Origin: Nannocystis pusilla
GTDB lineage: Bacteria; Myxococcota_A; Polyangia; Nannocystales; Nannocystaceae
Assembly: GCF_020073745.1 (NCBI RefSeq)
Contig: NZ_JAIRAU010000052.1
Coordinates: 1-64,000, forward strand
DNA: 64,000 nt
Direction of reading: 5' to 3'
The translations under genes and the position numbers were made by a program. Positions 8,442 to 18,288 of this stretch are shown piece after piece. Below the pieces are notes generated by a model. It made no database searches and was not told the DNA's origin. It worked only from the letters and a program-made list of their open reading frames with translations. The first letter of the stretch is position 1, and each line of letters begins with the position of its first letter.

Positions 8442-9581
8442 TCACGCGGCCTGGCGCAGCGGCGGCGCGACCCGGCGGACCGGCCGGCGCCGGCGCTGCT
8501 TCAGCGAGGCGGCGAGGCGGGCCGGCAGCGTGCGCTCGCCGGCGGTCGCCTGCCACTGCAGCAGCAGGGCGACCGCGCGGCGCTCCTCGGCGCGCAGCGC
8601 CGTGTAGGCCCGGGGCCCGCGCGCGCCGGTCGGCAGCGGTACGCCCTCCTCGTAGGCCTCGAGCACGGACGGGTGGATGTAACACTTCTTGCATACGGTC
8701 GCGGTGTTGCCGAGGCAGTCGGCGACCCGCTCGATCGCCCGCGTGATCGCCTGCTTGCGCCGGCCCTTGTGCTCCGGCCGCGCCGCTCGCCACAGCTCCT
8801 CGGCCGCCAGCACCGTGCCGGCGAACGTGCGGAAGTCCTTGGCGCTGAACTCGCTGCCGGAGCACGCGCGCAGGTAGGCGTTGACGTCGGCCGAGCCGAT
8901 CGCGTGGTGCTCGCCGGCGTGGTCGTAGAACTGGAACAGCTCCTGCCCGGGCACGTCGCGGCAGCTGCGGACGATCTTGGCCAGGCGGGCGTCGTCGAGG
9001 CCGACGCGGTGCAGCTTGCCGCCCTTGCCGCGGAAGCGGAACTCGAGGTGCGCGCCGTGGATCTTCACGTGGCGATCGAGCAGGGTGGTGAGCCCGTACG
9101 AATCGTTGGAGTGCGCGTACTCGGGGTTGCCGATCCGGATGTGCGTGGTGTCGAGCAGGCGCACCACCGCGGCGAGCACCTTGTCGCGGTCGAGCGCGGG
9201 GCGGCGGAGGTCGCGATCGACGCGGGCGCGGATCGCCGGCAGCGCGGCCGCGAACGCCAGCATGCGCTCGTACTTGGTGCTGTCGCGGACCTCTCGCCAG
9301 CGCGCGTGGTAGCGGTATTGCTTGCGGCCGCGGGCGTCGCGTCCGACGGCCTGGATGTGCCCGCGCGGGTCGGGGCAGATCCACACGTCGGTCCACGCCG
9401 GCGGGATCGCCAGCTTGCGGATCCGTGCCAGCTGCAGGTCGTCGCGCAGAGGTCGACCTCGCGGGTCGCTATAGGCGAAGCCCTTGCCGACGCGCCGGCG
9501 ACGGATGCCGGCCTGGGCGTCGGTCACGTAGACGAGCCCGGCGTCGTCGGCGCAAGTCAGCGCATCGGGGGCGGCCGTCAT
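8442..9581 (-). CDS. DNA topoisomerase IB
   Basis: A 379-residue poxvirus/bacterial-type IB topoisomerase, which relaxes supercoils by nicking one strand through a 3'-phosphotyrosine. Catalytic elements are in order: Arg in THIRIGNPEYA, Lys in FRFRGKGGKLH, Arg in SAKDFRTFAGT, and His303/Tyr310 in HPSVLEAY. The Arg/Lys-rich tail is common in this family. The frame stays open far upstream, but the homologous part starts close to the ATG at 9581 (MTAAPDALTCADDAGL), and the upstream extension is low-complexity. The gene is convergent with the giant signalling gene and otherwise stands alone. Confidence 0.92.
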   Translation of the reverse strand: MTAAPDALTCADDAGLVYVTDAQAGIRRRRVGKGFAYSDPRGRPLRDDLQLARIRKLAIPPAWTDVWICPDPRGHIQAVGRDARGRKQYRYHARWREVRDSTKYERMLAFAAALPAIRARVDRDLRRPALDRDKVLAAVVRLLDTTHIRIGNPEYAHSNDSYGLTTLLDRHVKIHGAHLEFRFRGKGGKLHRVGLDDARLAKIVRSCRDVPGQELFQFYDHAGEHHAIGSADVNAYLRACSGSEFSAKDFRTFAGTVLAAEELWRAARPEHKGRRKQAITRAIERVADCLGNTATVCKKCYIHPSVLEAYEEGVPLPTGARGPRAYTALRAEERRAVALLLQWQATAGERTLPARLAASLKQRRRRPVRRVAPPLRQAA

Positions 9582-10497
9582 GGTGTTTTCAGCGTAGTCG
9601 CCCCGCGGCCGCTGCTGGCTGTGGCGGCGTCGAGGCGACGATGCCGGCCGCTGCGGGAGCAGGGCGTCGCCTCGGGGGCCTGGTGGTCGCAATGTGCGCA
9701 GCGACCTCGTCCGCCGCCGCGTCTCATGGTTGTCCGGCGCCGGCGATCCGCGGCCGCGTCGCAGCGGTCCCGGGCGCCGGGTCCGCGACCGGATCTTCTC
9801 GAAGAGCCCTCGCCCCGGGAGCCTCCCGCCGGCACGGCGCGAATGGGACGAGCGACGGGCCGCCTGGGGAGAACTGGCGAGGCCGCTCGAGAGGGTCGGT
9901 GGCCGCACCTCTATATTAAGAAATTGTCGGCAGCGAGCCCCCGCGAGTCGGACCCGATCCTTCACGATCGGAGGGCGCCGTCGTCGTCGACTGGCGGTCG
10001 TGGACGTCCTGCGGGCGCCAGACCGCGTCGCCCCGCTGCCGGTCCGCGTCCGCCCGGCGGTCGTGCCGGCCGAGCTTAAGCGTCGATCTCCGGCTCGGCC
10101 CGGTGCCGCGATACCGCGGACCTCGCTCGGGCACATCCGTCGATTCGCGGGCGGAACAGCGTGCACGTCGGCCGCCGCGGTACCTACAATTGCAACAGCG
10201 CGCGCCCCGCCGAGAATGGTAAGACATGCGCGAACTCGCACCGGGATGCGCCGGCTCCTGCGTGACCTCCGGAAACCCGCGGTCATCCGGTGTCGCCCCG
10301 CGGCAGCGGGCGGCCTTGCGGTCTTGCAAAGTTTTTTCTTTCCACCGGCGGCGACTTGGCTATGGTTCTCGCCGCCGAGACGCCACATTGGAACCTCCGG
10401 GTGCATCGTCCGAGTTTTGTTCGCCTGCGGTCGCGGCCGCGGCGGTGGTAGGTCGTTCGTCCCGCCTGGCACAGGGCGTGGTTTCAGCGGAGGTCGT
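9582..10497. other. Long gap, no gene recognised
   Basis: About 915 bp between divergent topoisomerase and ligase genes. Open frames here are Arg/Ser-rich antisense-type translations. Local AT-rich patches occur near 9910-9925 and 10325-10345 and may be promoter regions, but I see no confident -10/-35 or sigma-54 element. A lone ACATGC at 10224 has no partner 14 bp away. Confidence 0.5.
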
Positions 10498-11532
10498 ATG
10501 CGGCTCGGCTTGACCTTCAATCTCAAGCCCGAGCTCGGTCCGCAGCCCGGCGAGCCGATCGACCGCTTCGAGGAGTTCGACTCGGTGGAGACCGTCGACG
10601 CCATCGATCGCGCGCTGCGGGGCCTGGGGCACGAGGTCGAGCGGCTCGGCTGGGGCGCGGGGATGCTGGCCGCGCTCGAGGGGCGGGCGGCGGAGCGCCA
10701 CATCGACGGCGTGTTCAACTTCGCCGAGGGCGTCGGCGGGCGCGGCCGCGAGTCCCAGATCCCGGCGGTGCTCGAGGTGCTGGGGATCCCCAACACCGGC
10801 TCGGGGCCGTTCTCGCTGGCGCTGGCGCTCGACAAGGGCGTCGCCAAGATCTTCGCCGCCGCCCACGGGATCCGCACCGCGCCGTTCCAGATCGTCGGCG
10901 CCGACGAGGCGCTCGGGGCGGTGGACCTGACCTATCCGCTGTTCGTCAAGCCGGTCGCCGAGGGCTCGTCGATGGGCATCCGCAAGAACTCGGTGTGCCG
11001 CGACGAGGCCGCCCTGCGCGAGCGGGTCGCCCAGCTGCAACGCGACTACCGCCAGGCGGTCCTGATCGAGGAGTTCCTGTCGGGCGACGAGTTCACCGTC
11101 GGCGTGATCGGCAACGGCGCCGCGGCCGAGGTGGTCGGCGTGATGCAGGTGACCCCGCGCGAGCCCGACGGCGAGGCGTTCGTCTACTCGCTCGAGGTCA
11201 AGCGCGACTACCTCAATCAGGTCCGCTACGTCATGGCCGACGAGCTGCTGCAGTCGGGGCGCCTCGACGCCGCCCGGCTCGACGCCATTCGCACGCTCGC
11301 GCTCGACGTCCACCGCGTGTTCGCCTGCCGCGACCTGTCGCGCATCGACATCCGCTGCGACCGGCGCGGCGACCCCAACTTCATCGAGGTCAACCCGCTG
11401 CCGGGGCTGCACCCGGTCAGCAGCGACCTCGTCATCATCGCCCGCGGTCACGGCTGGTCCTACGAGCAATTGATCGGCCGGATCATCGGCGCCGCCATCG
11501 CCCGCTGGTCCTGCCCCGAACACCCCCATTAG
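10498..11532 (+). CDS. ATP-grasp ligase, D-Ala-D-Ala ligase family
   Basis: A 344-residue ATP-grasp protein with the Ddl layout. The N-terminal domain carries HIDGVFNFAEG. The ATP-binding core has PLFVKPVAEGSSMGI, with the conserved Lys and Ser-Ser-Gly loop, and VLIEEFLSG. Metal ligands are in IDIRCDRRG and FIEVNPLPGL. Enzymes of this family join an acyl phosphate to an amino group. A housekeeping Ddl is possible, but the tandem homologue 38 bp downstream suggests a specialised pair making a dipeptide or modified amino acid. AGCGGAGG before the ATG supports the start. Confidence 0.8.
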   Translation: MRLGLTFNLKPELGPQPGEPIDRFEEFDSVETVDAIDRALRGLGHEVERLGWGAGMLAALEGRAAERHIDGVFNFAEGVGGRGRESQIPAVLEVLGIPNTGSGPFSLALALDKGVAKIFAAAHGIRTAPFQIVGADEALGAVDLTYPLFVKPVAEGSSMGIRKNSVCRDEAALRERVAQLQRDYRQAVLIEEFLSGDEFTVGVIGNGAAAEVVGVMQVTPREPDGEAFVYSLEVKRDYLNQVRYVMADELLQSGRLDAARLDAIRTLALDVHRVFACRDLSRIDIRCDRRGDPNFIEVNPLPGLHPVSSDLVIIARGHGWSYEQLIGRIIGAAIARWSCPEHPH

Positions 11533-11570
11533 TCGCCTCGCATCCCTCGCATCCCTCGCTGGAGCCCCCC

Positions 11571-12617
11571 ATGCGGATCGCCATCACCTATCACGTCGCG
11601 TCTCCCTCGCATCCGCACGGTCAGGCCGGGTCGTTCGGCGCCCACGAGCTGTCGGCGACCGCGCGCGACATCCACGCCGCGCTGGCGCCGGCGCACGACT
11701 GCACGCTGGTGCCGATCGGCGACTCGGTGCCCGCCGCGCTCGCCGCCGTCCGCGAGGTCGCGCCCGACGTCGTCTTCAACCTGTGCGAGGGGGCCGTCGG
11801 TCGCACCCGCTTCGAGGCCCACCTGTCGCTCGGCCTCGACATGCTGGGGATCCCCTGCTGCGGCTGCGATCCGGTCACGCTGGCGCTCTGCCAGGACAAG
11901 CCGTTCGTCAAGCAGTTCCTGCGCCAGACCGGCGTCGCCACCCCGTCCGGGTTCGCCGTCGCTCCGGGCTGCTCGGAAGGACATGTCCTGGAAGACATCC
12001 GCGAATTGCTGGCGCGCGCGGCCTCGGGCCGGGTGATCGTCAAGCCCGCGCGCGAGGGCGGCGGCGTCGGCATCGACGGCGACAGCGTGTGCGGCGAGGC
12101 CGAGGCCGCGCTGGCCCGGGCCCGCCTGGTGTGGGCGCGCCACCATCAGCCGGCGCTGATCGAGACCTTCATCGACGGCCCCGAATACAACCTCGCGCTC
12201 TACCACGCCGGCGCGCGCGGCCTCGTCGCCTTGCCGCCGGGGCAGATCGTGTTCGCGCCGACGCTGGTGCCCGAGCGCCGCGTGGTCGGCTGGACCGCCA
12301 AGTGGGACGTCGCCTCGCGCGAGGCCCAGGCCACCATCAGCCGGATCGTCCCCGACCTCGCGCCTGCGCTGCACGCCGAGCTCGTCGCCACGTGCACGCG
12401 GGCGGCCACGCTGCTCGGGATGACCGGCTATTGCCGCTTCGACCTGCGCCTCGCCGCCGACGTGGTCCAGATCGTCGACGTCAACGCCAACCCCGACCTC
12501 GGCCCGGGCTCGGGCTTCCGCACGGCGCTGGCGGCCGTCGGCATTCCGTTCAGCGAGTTCCTCGGCGAGCTGATCGCCGCCCGGATCCCCGCGGCGCGCC
12601 TGGCCCCGGCCGCGTAA
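11571..12617 (+). CDS. Second ATP-grasp ligase, Ddl-like
   Basis: A 348-residue paralogue of the preceding gene. It has DVVFNLCEGA near residue 66, the nucleotide-binding VIVKPAREGGGVGI, LIETFIDGPEYN, and metal ligands in CRFDLRLA and IVDVNANPDLGPGSG. It is co-directional and 38 bp after the first ligase, so co-transcription is likely. GGAG precedes the ATG, and the leader contains a short tandem repeat of CATCCCTCG (about 11541-11560). A 14-bp repeat pair (11981-12000) is read through in frame as GHVLEDI. The substrate is unknown. Confidence 0.8.
   Translation: MRIAITYHVASPSHPHGQAGSFGAHELSATARDIHAALAPAHDCTLVPIGDSVPAALAAVREVAPDVVFNLCEGAVGRTRFEAHLSLGLDMLGIPCCGCDPVTLALCQDKPFVKQFLRQTGVATPSGFAVAPGCSEGHVLEDIRELLARAASGRVIVKPAREGGGVGIDGDSVCGEAEAALARARLVWARHHQPALIETFIDGPEYNLALYHAGARGLVALPPGQIVFAPTLVPERRVVGWTAKWDVASREAQATISRIVPDLAPALHAELVATCTRAATLLGMTGYCRFDLRLAADVVQIVDVNANPDLGPGSGFRTALAAVGIPFSEFLGELIAARIPAARLAPAA
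11981..12000 (+). repeat. 14-bp RCATGY array, 2 units, in a gene
   Basis: ACATGT at 11981-11986 and ACATCC at 11995-12000, 14 bp apart, inside the second ligase gene. The flanks give a short GGACATGTCC palindrome. Confidence 0.6.
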
Positions 12618-12626
12618 TTGCTCGCC

Positions 12627-13100
12627 ATGCTGTTCGTGAGCGCGGTCCAGCACAGGCGTCGGCTGAAGGCGACCGATCACGGGCGGTCGGAGGGCTGGGA
12701 CGTCCTGCTCGCGGACCGCGTGGTCGCGTACCTCGACGATCCACGCTTCGAGGACATGTTCTGGATCAGCTATCGCGTCACGCCGCTCACCGACGACGCC
12801 GACCTGGCGGCGCGATTGCTGACGCCGGAGTACTGGCGCTCGGACGAGGGGTGCACGCTGACCTTTCGCAGCCGCGCGCTCGGGGTGTTCGCCCCCAACG
12901 CGTTCGCTTCGCTCGGCATGGATGCGCCGGGCCGCGTGGCGATGCGCGCGCTCTACATCACTCCCGAGGTCCTGGCCGCGGCGCCGGGGCCCGCGACCCC
13001 GTCGCCCGACGAGACGCTGACCGAGCCGCGCCCTCGAGGCTGGTTCGCCCGTGCATTGCGCGGACTCCGGCGCTGCTTCGGCGGCTCACGGTCGCGGTAG
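12627..13100 (+). CDS. Hypothetical protein
   Basis: A 157-residue protein I do not recognise. It starts at an ATG 9 bp after the stop of the second ATP-grasp ligase, so it is probably in the same transcript. The first 110 residues look globular (acidic loops, aromatic patches such as FEDMFWISYRV). The tail is basic and Arg-rich. No signal peptide or membrane helix. The position suggests a role with the two ligases, but nothing in the sequence shows what. Confidence 0.6.
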   Translation: MLFVSAVQHRRRLKATDHGRSEGWDVLLADRVVAYLDDPRFEDMFWISYRVTPLTDDADLAARLLTPEYWRSDEGCTLTFRSRALGVFAPNAFASLGMDAPGRVAMRALYITPEVLAAAPGPATPSPDETLTEPRPRGWFARALRGLRRCFGGSRSR

Positions 13101-13115
13101 AACTGAGGCACGCGG

Positions 13116-13961
13116 TCAGGTGCGCGCGAGCACCGGGAAGCGGTCGGGCAGCGCGGGCATGGTCAGGCCGCGCACGAACAGGTAGGCGTCGGCCTCCACC
13201 TCGACGGGCTGGGCCTGCGGCCACCACAGGTCGGGGGTGAAACCGAAGCGCAGCGCCCGGATCGGCCGATCGATCAGGCGCGGCAATTGTTCGCGCAGGT
13301 CGAACGGCGCGCGCGCGACGATGTCGTCGATGTGCAGGACGTCGCCCTCGATCCTGGCGAACACCCAGGCGTCCTCGCTCAACGCGCGCAGCGGGCTGGC
13401 GTAACCGTTGGCGGCGTACCAGGTGGCGATCGAGCCGTAGTCGCGCGCGCCGAAGCGGTCGCTGATCGGCGCAGCGCCGGCGGCCAGGGCCCGGAAGCTC
13501 GCTCGCCGGGCCGGATCGGCGAGGTCGACGACGGGCGCGGGAGCGGGGCCCGGGGCGGCGCCGTGCTCGGCTTTGAAGACGTGTTGCGGTCGCGGCGCGA
13601 AGCCGAAGCGCGGGTAGAATTGGAGCACCGTCTCGTTGGCGAACAGCAGCACCGGAGCATCGCCGCAATGCGCGAGAGCGGCGGTCATCGTCGCGCGCGC
13701 GAGGCCGCGGCCGCGACGCCCGGGCAGGCAGCCGACCGCGCCGAGTTGATAGCCGATGATGTCCCGGCCCTGCACGCGCAGGCGCATGCGGCTGACCGAG
13801 GTATTGGCGATCACGCGGCCGTCCTCGACCACCGCGAACGCGCGGTAGTCGTCGCTCCATTCGCCCCACTCGCACCAGCGGCGGAAATCGATCCCGGGGA
13901 AGACTTCGGCGATGTACTCACAATACGCGGCCTGCAAGCGCGAGCTGCGCTGGTCGATCAT
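13116..13961 (-). CDS. GNAT-family N-acetyltransferase
   Basis: A 281-residue protein with an N-terminal GNAT fold: beta-strand FAVVEDGRVIANTSVSRM, then the acetyl-CoA loop LPGRRGRGLARATM (about residues 80-93), matching the Q/R-x-x-G-x-G/A motif. The C-terminal half has a second, GNAT-like or SCP2-like region, as in Eis-type two-domain acetyltransferases. It is cytoplasmic, with an unknown acceptor. The start is the ATG at 13961; an in-frame extension upstream lacks homologous character. Convergent with the hypothetical gene at 12627-13100. Confidence 0.75.
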   Translation of the reverse strand: MIDQRSSRLQAAYCEYIAEVFPGIDFRRWCEWGEWSDDYRAFAVVEDGRVIANTSVSRMRLRVQGRDIIGYQLGAVGCLPGRRGRGLARATMTAALAHCGDAPVLLFANETVLQFYPRFGFAPRPQHVFKAEHGAAPGPAPAPVVDLADPARRASFRALAAGAAPISDRFGARDYGSIATWYAANGYASPLRALSEDAWVFARIEGDVLHIDDIVARAPFDLREQLPRLIDRPIRALRFGFTPDLWWPQAQPVEVEADAYLFVRGLTMPALPDRFPVLART

Positions 13962-14521
13962 GGCAGGCCGGGCGGGCACGGGCAGAGATTGTGCCGGGAC
14001 CCCTCGTCGATCAAGCTCATCGTCGGCCGGTTGGTGAAGCCTCACTCCGACGAGGCGGCCGCGAGCGGCTGCGCGGCCGTCCGAGCCACCCTCGCCGAGC
14101 GCCTGTGCGAGCGCCTCGGCCACGATCGCCGCCGCCAGCGCCTCGTCGAGCTCACCGTCCTCGAGGGCGCGGCGCACCACCAGAACCAGCGCGTCGATGT
14201 GCAGGCCGCTCCCCGGCCGGGCGGGCCTCGTTGTGCGCGAACGGACCGGGGCCCGTCCATCCAGGGAGAGCGGGGCGCGACCGATCCGGCCGCGGACGAG
14301 CGCCGGCCTACATGCAGCCGCCTCGGGCCACGCTCGCATGGATCGCCCACATCTCGACCACATGTTCTCACAGCGCAAGCCCCGGGCGGCTTCGCACTCA
14401 TCACATTTGCCGGATCAATCATCGCACCACGCCCTCCGAGCGAACCCGCGTTCCGGCCCGACCGCGAGCCGGCGTGACGACGCTCCCTTGTCGCGCCCGG
14501 ACAGTTGTACAGCCTGAGCGC
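13962..14521. other. Intergenic gap between divergent genes
   Basis: About 560 bp with no recognisable gene; it must hold the promoters of the GNAT and CotH genes. A single ACATGT at 14360 has no 14-bp partner. Confidence 0.5.
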
Positions 14522-15919
14522 ATGCGTCGTGCATCCGCTCTCCCCGTGTTCGTGATAATCGCAGCTTGTACCACACAGGAGCCCCAATCGAGCGCTACCG
14601 ACAGCGACGCCGCGACGACCTCCGGCGCCGAATCGACCGGCGGCACCACCATCGAGGACGCGACGGCCGGCGCCGCCACCCTCCCGACCGGGGGTACCTC
14701 GACCGGCGACGACGGCACCACCGGCGACCACCCTGTGAGCACCGGCACCGGCGCCCCGGACCCGACCACCGGCGGCGAGGATGTGTGGCAGCCGAAGGCG
14801 TGCCCGCGGATCTACGGCCAGGAGCTGTTCCCGACCTTCGAGCTCGAGATCGCCGCGGACGAGCTGGCGGAGATCGAGCACGAGTTCGCGGTCGCCGACG
14901 ACAACAACCTCGAGGAGCACCCGCTGCTCGCGTTCAAGGTCGAGGACACCGTGATCACCGACGCCTCGGTGCGGCTGCGCGGCAACTCCGATCACTGGCC
15001 CGACGCGAAGAAGATGCAGTTCGAGGTCTCGTTCAACACCTACGACAAGAAGGGCCGGTTCGAGGGGCTCAAGCACGTGCTGTTCGACGCCGCCGAGTAC
15101 AACCGCAGCTTCCTGCGCGACCGCCTGGCGCTGGCGATCCTGCGCGACGCCGGGATCGCCGCGCCGTGCGCCAACAACGCCCGCGTCGTGCTCAACGGCA
15201 CCTACTACGGCCTCTTTACCAGCATCGAGAAGGTCGACAGCGAGTTCCTCGAGCGCAACTTCGAGGACAGCAGCGGCAACCTGTACAAGCGCGGCGGCGG
15301 CGGCTCGGGCTGGAAGAAGAAGACCAACGAGGAGGACCCGAGCGAGGCCGACGTCGAGCGGCTCAACGACGCGGAGACCGTCGACGACCTGCTCGCGGTG
15401 ATGAACCTCGAGCAGGCGCTGCGCGAGTGGGCGGCCGAGGCCGTGATCCCGGACCGCGACGGCGCGTGGGGCGGGGGGCTCAATCAGTACGTCTACAACG
15501 ACCCGAAGACCGGCTTCGTCGTGATCCCGTGGGACCTCGACGACACCTTCACGCGGCTCGAGCCCGACACCGACCCGTACACCTACATCAAGGAGGGCGA
15601 CCACGGCCGGCCCTTCTACGACATCGCCACCGCCGACCCGGAGTGGTTCCGCAAGTACGTCGACGCGATCGCGTCCGCCGTGCAGACCGCCTACGACCCC
15701 GATGTCCTGCAGGAGCGGATCGACATTTGGGCCGCGCAGATCGCCGACGCGGCGGCCGAGGACCTGAACAAGCCGTTTTCGCTCGAGAAGCACCTCGACC
15801 AGATCGAGGACATGCGCGAGTTCGTGGCCGAGCGCCGGCTGTTCCTCGACGACTGGCTCGCCTGCTGGCGCGCCGGCGGGGTCGACGCGGATCACGACGG
15901 CCAGTGCGACGGCGCGTGA
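14522..15919 (+). CDS. CotH-like kinase-fold lipoprotein
   Basis: A 465-residue predicted lipoprotein. The signal segment ends in a lipobox-like IIAAC, followed by a Thr/Gly/Asp-rich linker to about residue 85. The rest matches the CotH family (spore-coat protein H, an atypical secreted protein kinase fold). Visible signatures are SVRLRGNS, YNRSFLRDRLAL, ARVVLNGTYYGLFTSIEKVD, NLYKRGGGGSGW and FVVIPWDLDDTF, the last carrying the acidic metal/catalytic residues. In Bacillus CotH phosphorylates coat proteins; here the target is unknown and is probably at the cell surface. It ends with a short EF-hand-like Asp-rich tail (DADHDGQCDG). Confidence 0.82.
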   Translation: MRRASALPVFVIIAACTTQEPQSSATDSDAATTSGAESTGGTTIEDATAGAATLPTGGTSTGDDGTTGDHPVSTGTGAPDPTTGGEDVWQPKACPRIYGQELFPTFELEIAADELAEIEHEFAVADDNNLEEHPLLAFKVEDTVITDASVRLRGNSDHWPDAKKMQFEVSFNTYDKKGRFEGLKHVLFDAAEYNRSFLRDRLALAILRDAGIAAPCANNARVVLNGTYYGLFTSIEKVDSEFLERNFEDSSGNLYKRGGGGSGWKKKTNEEDPSEADVERLNDAETVDDLLAVMNLEQALREWAAEAVIPDRDGAWGGGLNQYVYNDPKTGFVVIPWDLDDTFTRLEPDTDPYTYIKEGDHGRPFYDIATADPEWFRKYVDAIASAVQTAYDPDVLQERIDIWAAQIADAAAEDLNKPFSLEKHLDQIEDMREFVAERRLFLDDWLACWRAGGVDADHDGQCDGA

Positions 15920-15943
15920 GCCCGGTTATGCTCGGCCGCGGCG

Positions 15944-16441
15944 ATGGCGAGGCGGCGCGACGAGCAGGCGAATGCGGCGGTCGTCGCGGGCGCGCTCGCG
16001 CTGGTGCGCCCGGGGCTGACCGGCTTCGGCGGCAGCCACGATCCGCGCTGGAACCTCGCCTCGTTCCGCGCGGCCTGCCACGCGATGGCGCGCGCGGTCC
16101 CCCGCACCGCGCTCGGCGAGTGCGAGGGCCCGCACCAGTCCGCCGAGTACTACCGCGCCCGCGTCGATCACGAGGGCACGCCGCTGTGGCTGCTGCTCAA
16201 CGCCGCCCAGCCGGTGCTGGCATTCGCGCGATGGGATCAGCGGCTCGACTATCGCTTCGTCGACGCGCCGCTGCTGGCGGCCGCGTTCCACGGCCCGCAC
16301 GAGCTCGCCACCGCGGCCCAGCTCGAGACGCGGCTCGCGCCGCAGGACTGGGCGACGCGCCTCCACGGCCAGGAGCTGGCGCAGGCGCGGCACTGGCGGC
16401 CCGAGCGCGTCGGCGACCTCGTGTTCGGCTGCTGGGACTGA
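15944..16441 (+). CDS. Hypothetical protein
   Basis: A 165-residue soluble protein of no family I recognise, starting 24 bp after the CotH gene and probably co-transcribed with it. It contains two Trp-rich segments and a regular alpha/beta pattern, with no signal peptide or membrane helix. Confidence 0.65.
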   Translation: MARRRDEQANAAVVAGALALVRPGLTGFGGSHDPRWNLASFRAACHAMARAVPRTALGECEGPHQSAEYYRARVDHEGTPLWLLLNAAQPVLAFARWDQRLDYRFVDAPLLAAAFHGPHELATAAQLETRLAPQDWATRLHGQELAQARHWRPERVGDLVFGCWD

Positions 16442-16901
16442 ACGGCTCGCCAAACGGAGCGGTCACGCGTGTGCCGCGAGGTGGTCGGCGAAGCGAGTCG
16501 AGCCAGCCATGCCGACAACGTAACCGGTGTGCGCGCGCCTGGTGACCCTTCGTTTGGGGGCGAGCGGCCGCAGCAGCGAACGGCCAATCTGTCTTTCGAG
16601 ACATGTGATTGTCTCGCCGATCGCGCGTGATGGATCTCCGGGGCGATGTCGTGGCGATCAATCACCACAGTTCTCCGCGCCCGCGATTGAGGTGTTCACC
16701 GCGGTCGCGCCGCACATCGGGCGCGGACGGTCGGGGAGGGTCGGGACGCATTGGACGGCCGAGCTCCGGGGCTCGTCCGCGCGCAGCGGCTGCCGCGCGC
16801 GCGCAGCGGAGCGGCGCTGCGCGCATGCGCGTGCGGTCTCCTGCGTGGCGCGCCGCAGGCTCGCTCTGTCGAGTCCTGCGGGGATGTGCTACGTCGGGCC
16901 A
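16442..16901. other. Intergenic gap
   Basis: About 460 bp upstream of the P450 gene with no supported gene. It contains the degenerate repeat pair at 16587-16606. Confidence 0.5.
16587..16606 (+). repeat. 14-bp array, degenerate pair
   Basis: ATCTGT at 16587 and ACATGT at 16601 are 14 bp apart with the usual purine-rich end of the spacer (TTTCGAG). It lies upstream of the P450 gene. Confidence 0.5.
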
Positions 16902-18134
16902 ATGCTGGAAACAAGCGGCCCGTCCGAGTTGAAGTTCGATCCCTTCGACCCCGCGTTCGTCGAGGATCCCTATCCCACGTACCGTCGATTCCGCGAGCAG
17001 GCGCCGATCTACGCGTGGGAGCAGGTCAAGGGGCACGTCGTGTTCCGCTATCGCGACGTCATGGCGCTGATCCGCGATCCGCGGCTCGTCACCGATGGCA
17101 CGCTGGGGTCAGGCTTCCCGGACGAGCTGCGGGCGGCCTATCCCGACTACGTGGCGATCCGCGAGAACGACCTGTTCATGATGCCGCCGTCGGCGCACGC
17201 GCGGGTGCGCAAGCTGGTCACGCCGCTGTTCGGGCCGCGCAACCTCGAGGCGCATCGCCCGCGGGTCACGCAGATCATCACCGACGTGCTCGCCGCGCTG
17301 CCGGAAGACGGCGTGATCAACGTGTTCCGCGACTTCGCCCAGACCTATCCGGTGCGCGTGATCGCGGCGATGCTCAACATCCCGTCGGGGTCGGAGCCGG
17401 AGTTCCTCGCGTTCGCCGACGCGCTGATCGCCACCATCTTCCCCGGCCTGCCGCCCGAGCAGTTCGCCGGGTACATGCCGGCGGTCTCGCGCGGGCTCGA
17501 CATCGTGCGGGCGTGCATCGCCGACCGGCGTGAGCGGCCGATGGCCGACGACCTGATGACGCACCTCATCAGCGCCTGCGACGACGCCGATCGCCTGAAC
17601 GACGCCGAGCTGCTGTCGCTCGTCGGCGGCCTCATCATCGGCGGCTCCGACACGACGGTGCACCTCACGACCTACACGATCCTCGAGCTGCTGCGTCACC
17701 CCGACCAGCTGGCGCTGCTGCGCGCCGATCCGTCGCTGGCCCGGCTCGCGCTCGACGAGACGCTCCGCTACAACGCGTTCGGCCGCGGCGGCGGGCTCGC
17801 CCGCTTCGTCGATCAGCCGTTCACGTTCGAGGGCGTCGAGTTCCACCGCGGTCAGCCCGTGTTCCTCAACACGCCGTCGGCCTTCCGCGACCCCGAGTTC
17901 GTGTCCGACCCCGACGTCTACGACATCCGCCGGCGCACCAATTCGAGCCCGTGGTTCGGCCACGGCCCGCACTTCTGCCTCGGCGCCTCGCTCGCGCGGC
18001 TCGAGGCCGAGACGGCGCTGCAGCAGTTCCTGGCCCGCTATCCCACGATCGAGCTGGTGAGCAAGCCGGTCTACGGCAATCACCCGATCTTCCGCGACAT
18101 CCTCGACCTGCCGGTGCGAGTGTCGACGAAGTGA
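16902..18134 (+). CDS. Cytochrome P450
   Basis: A 410-residue soluble bacterial class P450 (heme mono-oxygenase). The I-helix oxygen-binding motif is GGLIIGGSDTTVH, the K-helix ExxR is LDETLRYN, and the heme loop FGHGPHFCLGASLARLE places the thiolate ligand at Cys359. The length is normal for the family. No ferredoxin or reductase gene is adjacent, so electron partners must lie elsewhere. I chose the ATG at 16902; another in-frame ATG six codons upstream (16884) has a GCGGGG run too close to serve well. The substrate is unknown, and there is no biosynthetic gene beside it. Confidence 0.9.
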   Translation: MLETSGPSELKFDPFDPAFVEDPYPTYRRFREQAPIYAWEQVKGHVVFRYRDVMALIRDPRLVTDGTLGSGFPDELRAAYPDYVAIRENDLFMMPPSAHARVRKLVTPLFGPRNLEAHRPRVTQIITDVLAALPEDGVINVFRDFAQTYPVRVIAAMLNIPSGSEPEFLAFADALIATIFPGLPPEQFAGYMPAVSRGLDIVRACIADRRERPMADDLMTHLISACDDADRLNDAELLSLVGGLIIGGSDTTVHLTTYTILELLRHPDQLALLRADPSLARLALDETLRYNAFGRGGGLARFVDQPFTFEGVEFHRGQPVFLNTPSAFRDPEFVSDPDVYDIRRRTNSSPWFGHGPHFCLGASLARLEAETALQQFLARYPTIELVSKPVYGNHPIFRDILDLPVRVSTK

Positions 18135-18288
18135 AGGCTCGCGCGCGCGCGGCCCGGTGAGCGCGCGGGCGGAGCCGGCGCGCTGACGAAACCGGGTTCG
18201 ATCGACCTGCAGGGCGCGCAGGCCCCCGACGGGCTCCGCTGTCCGCAGCGCGCTGGACAGCGGGGCTGACCCGGGGGATCGTCACGGC

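Noticed and set aside
9582..10877. Upstream extension of the topoisomerase frame
   Set aside because: The frame stays open by GC bias, but homology and plausible codon use begin near 9581, and the extension would overlap the ligase gene.
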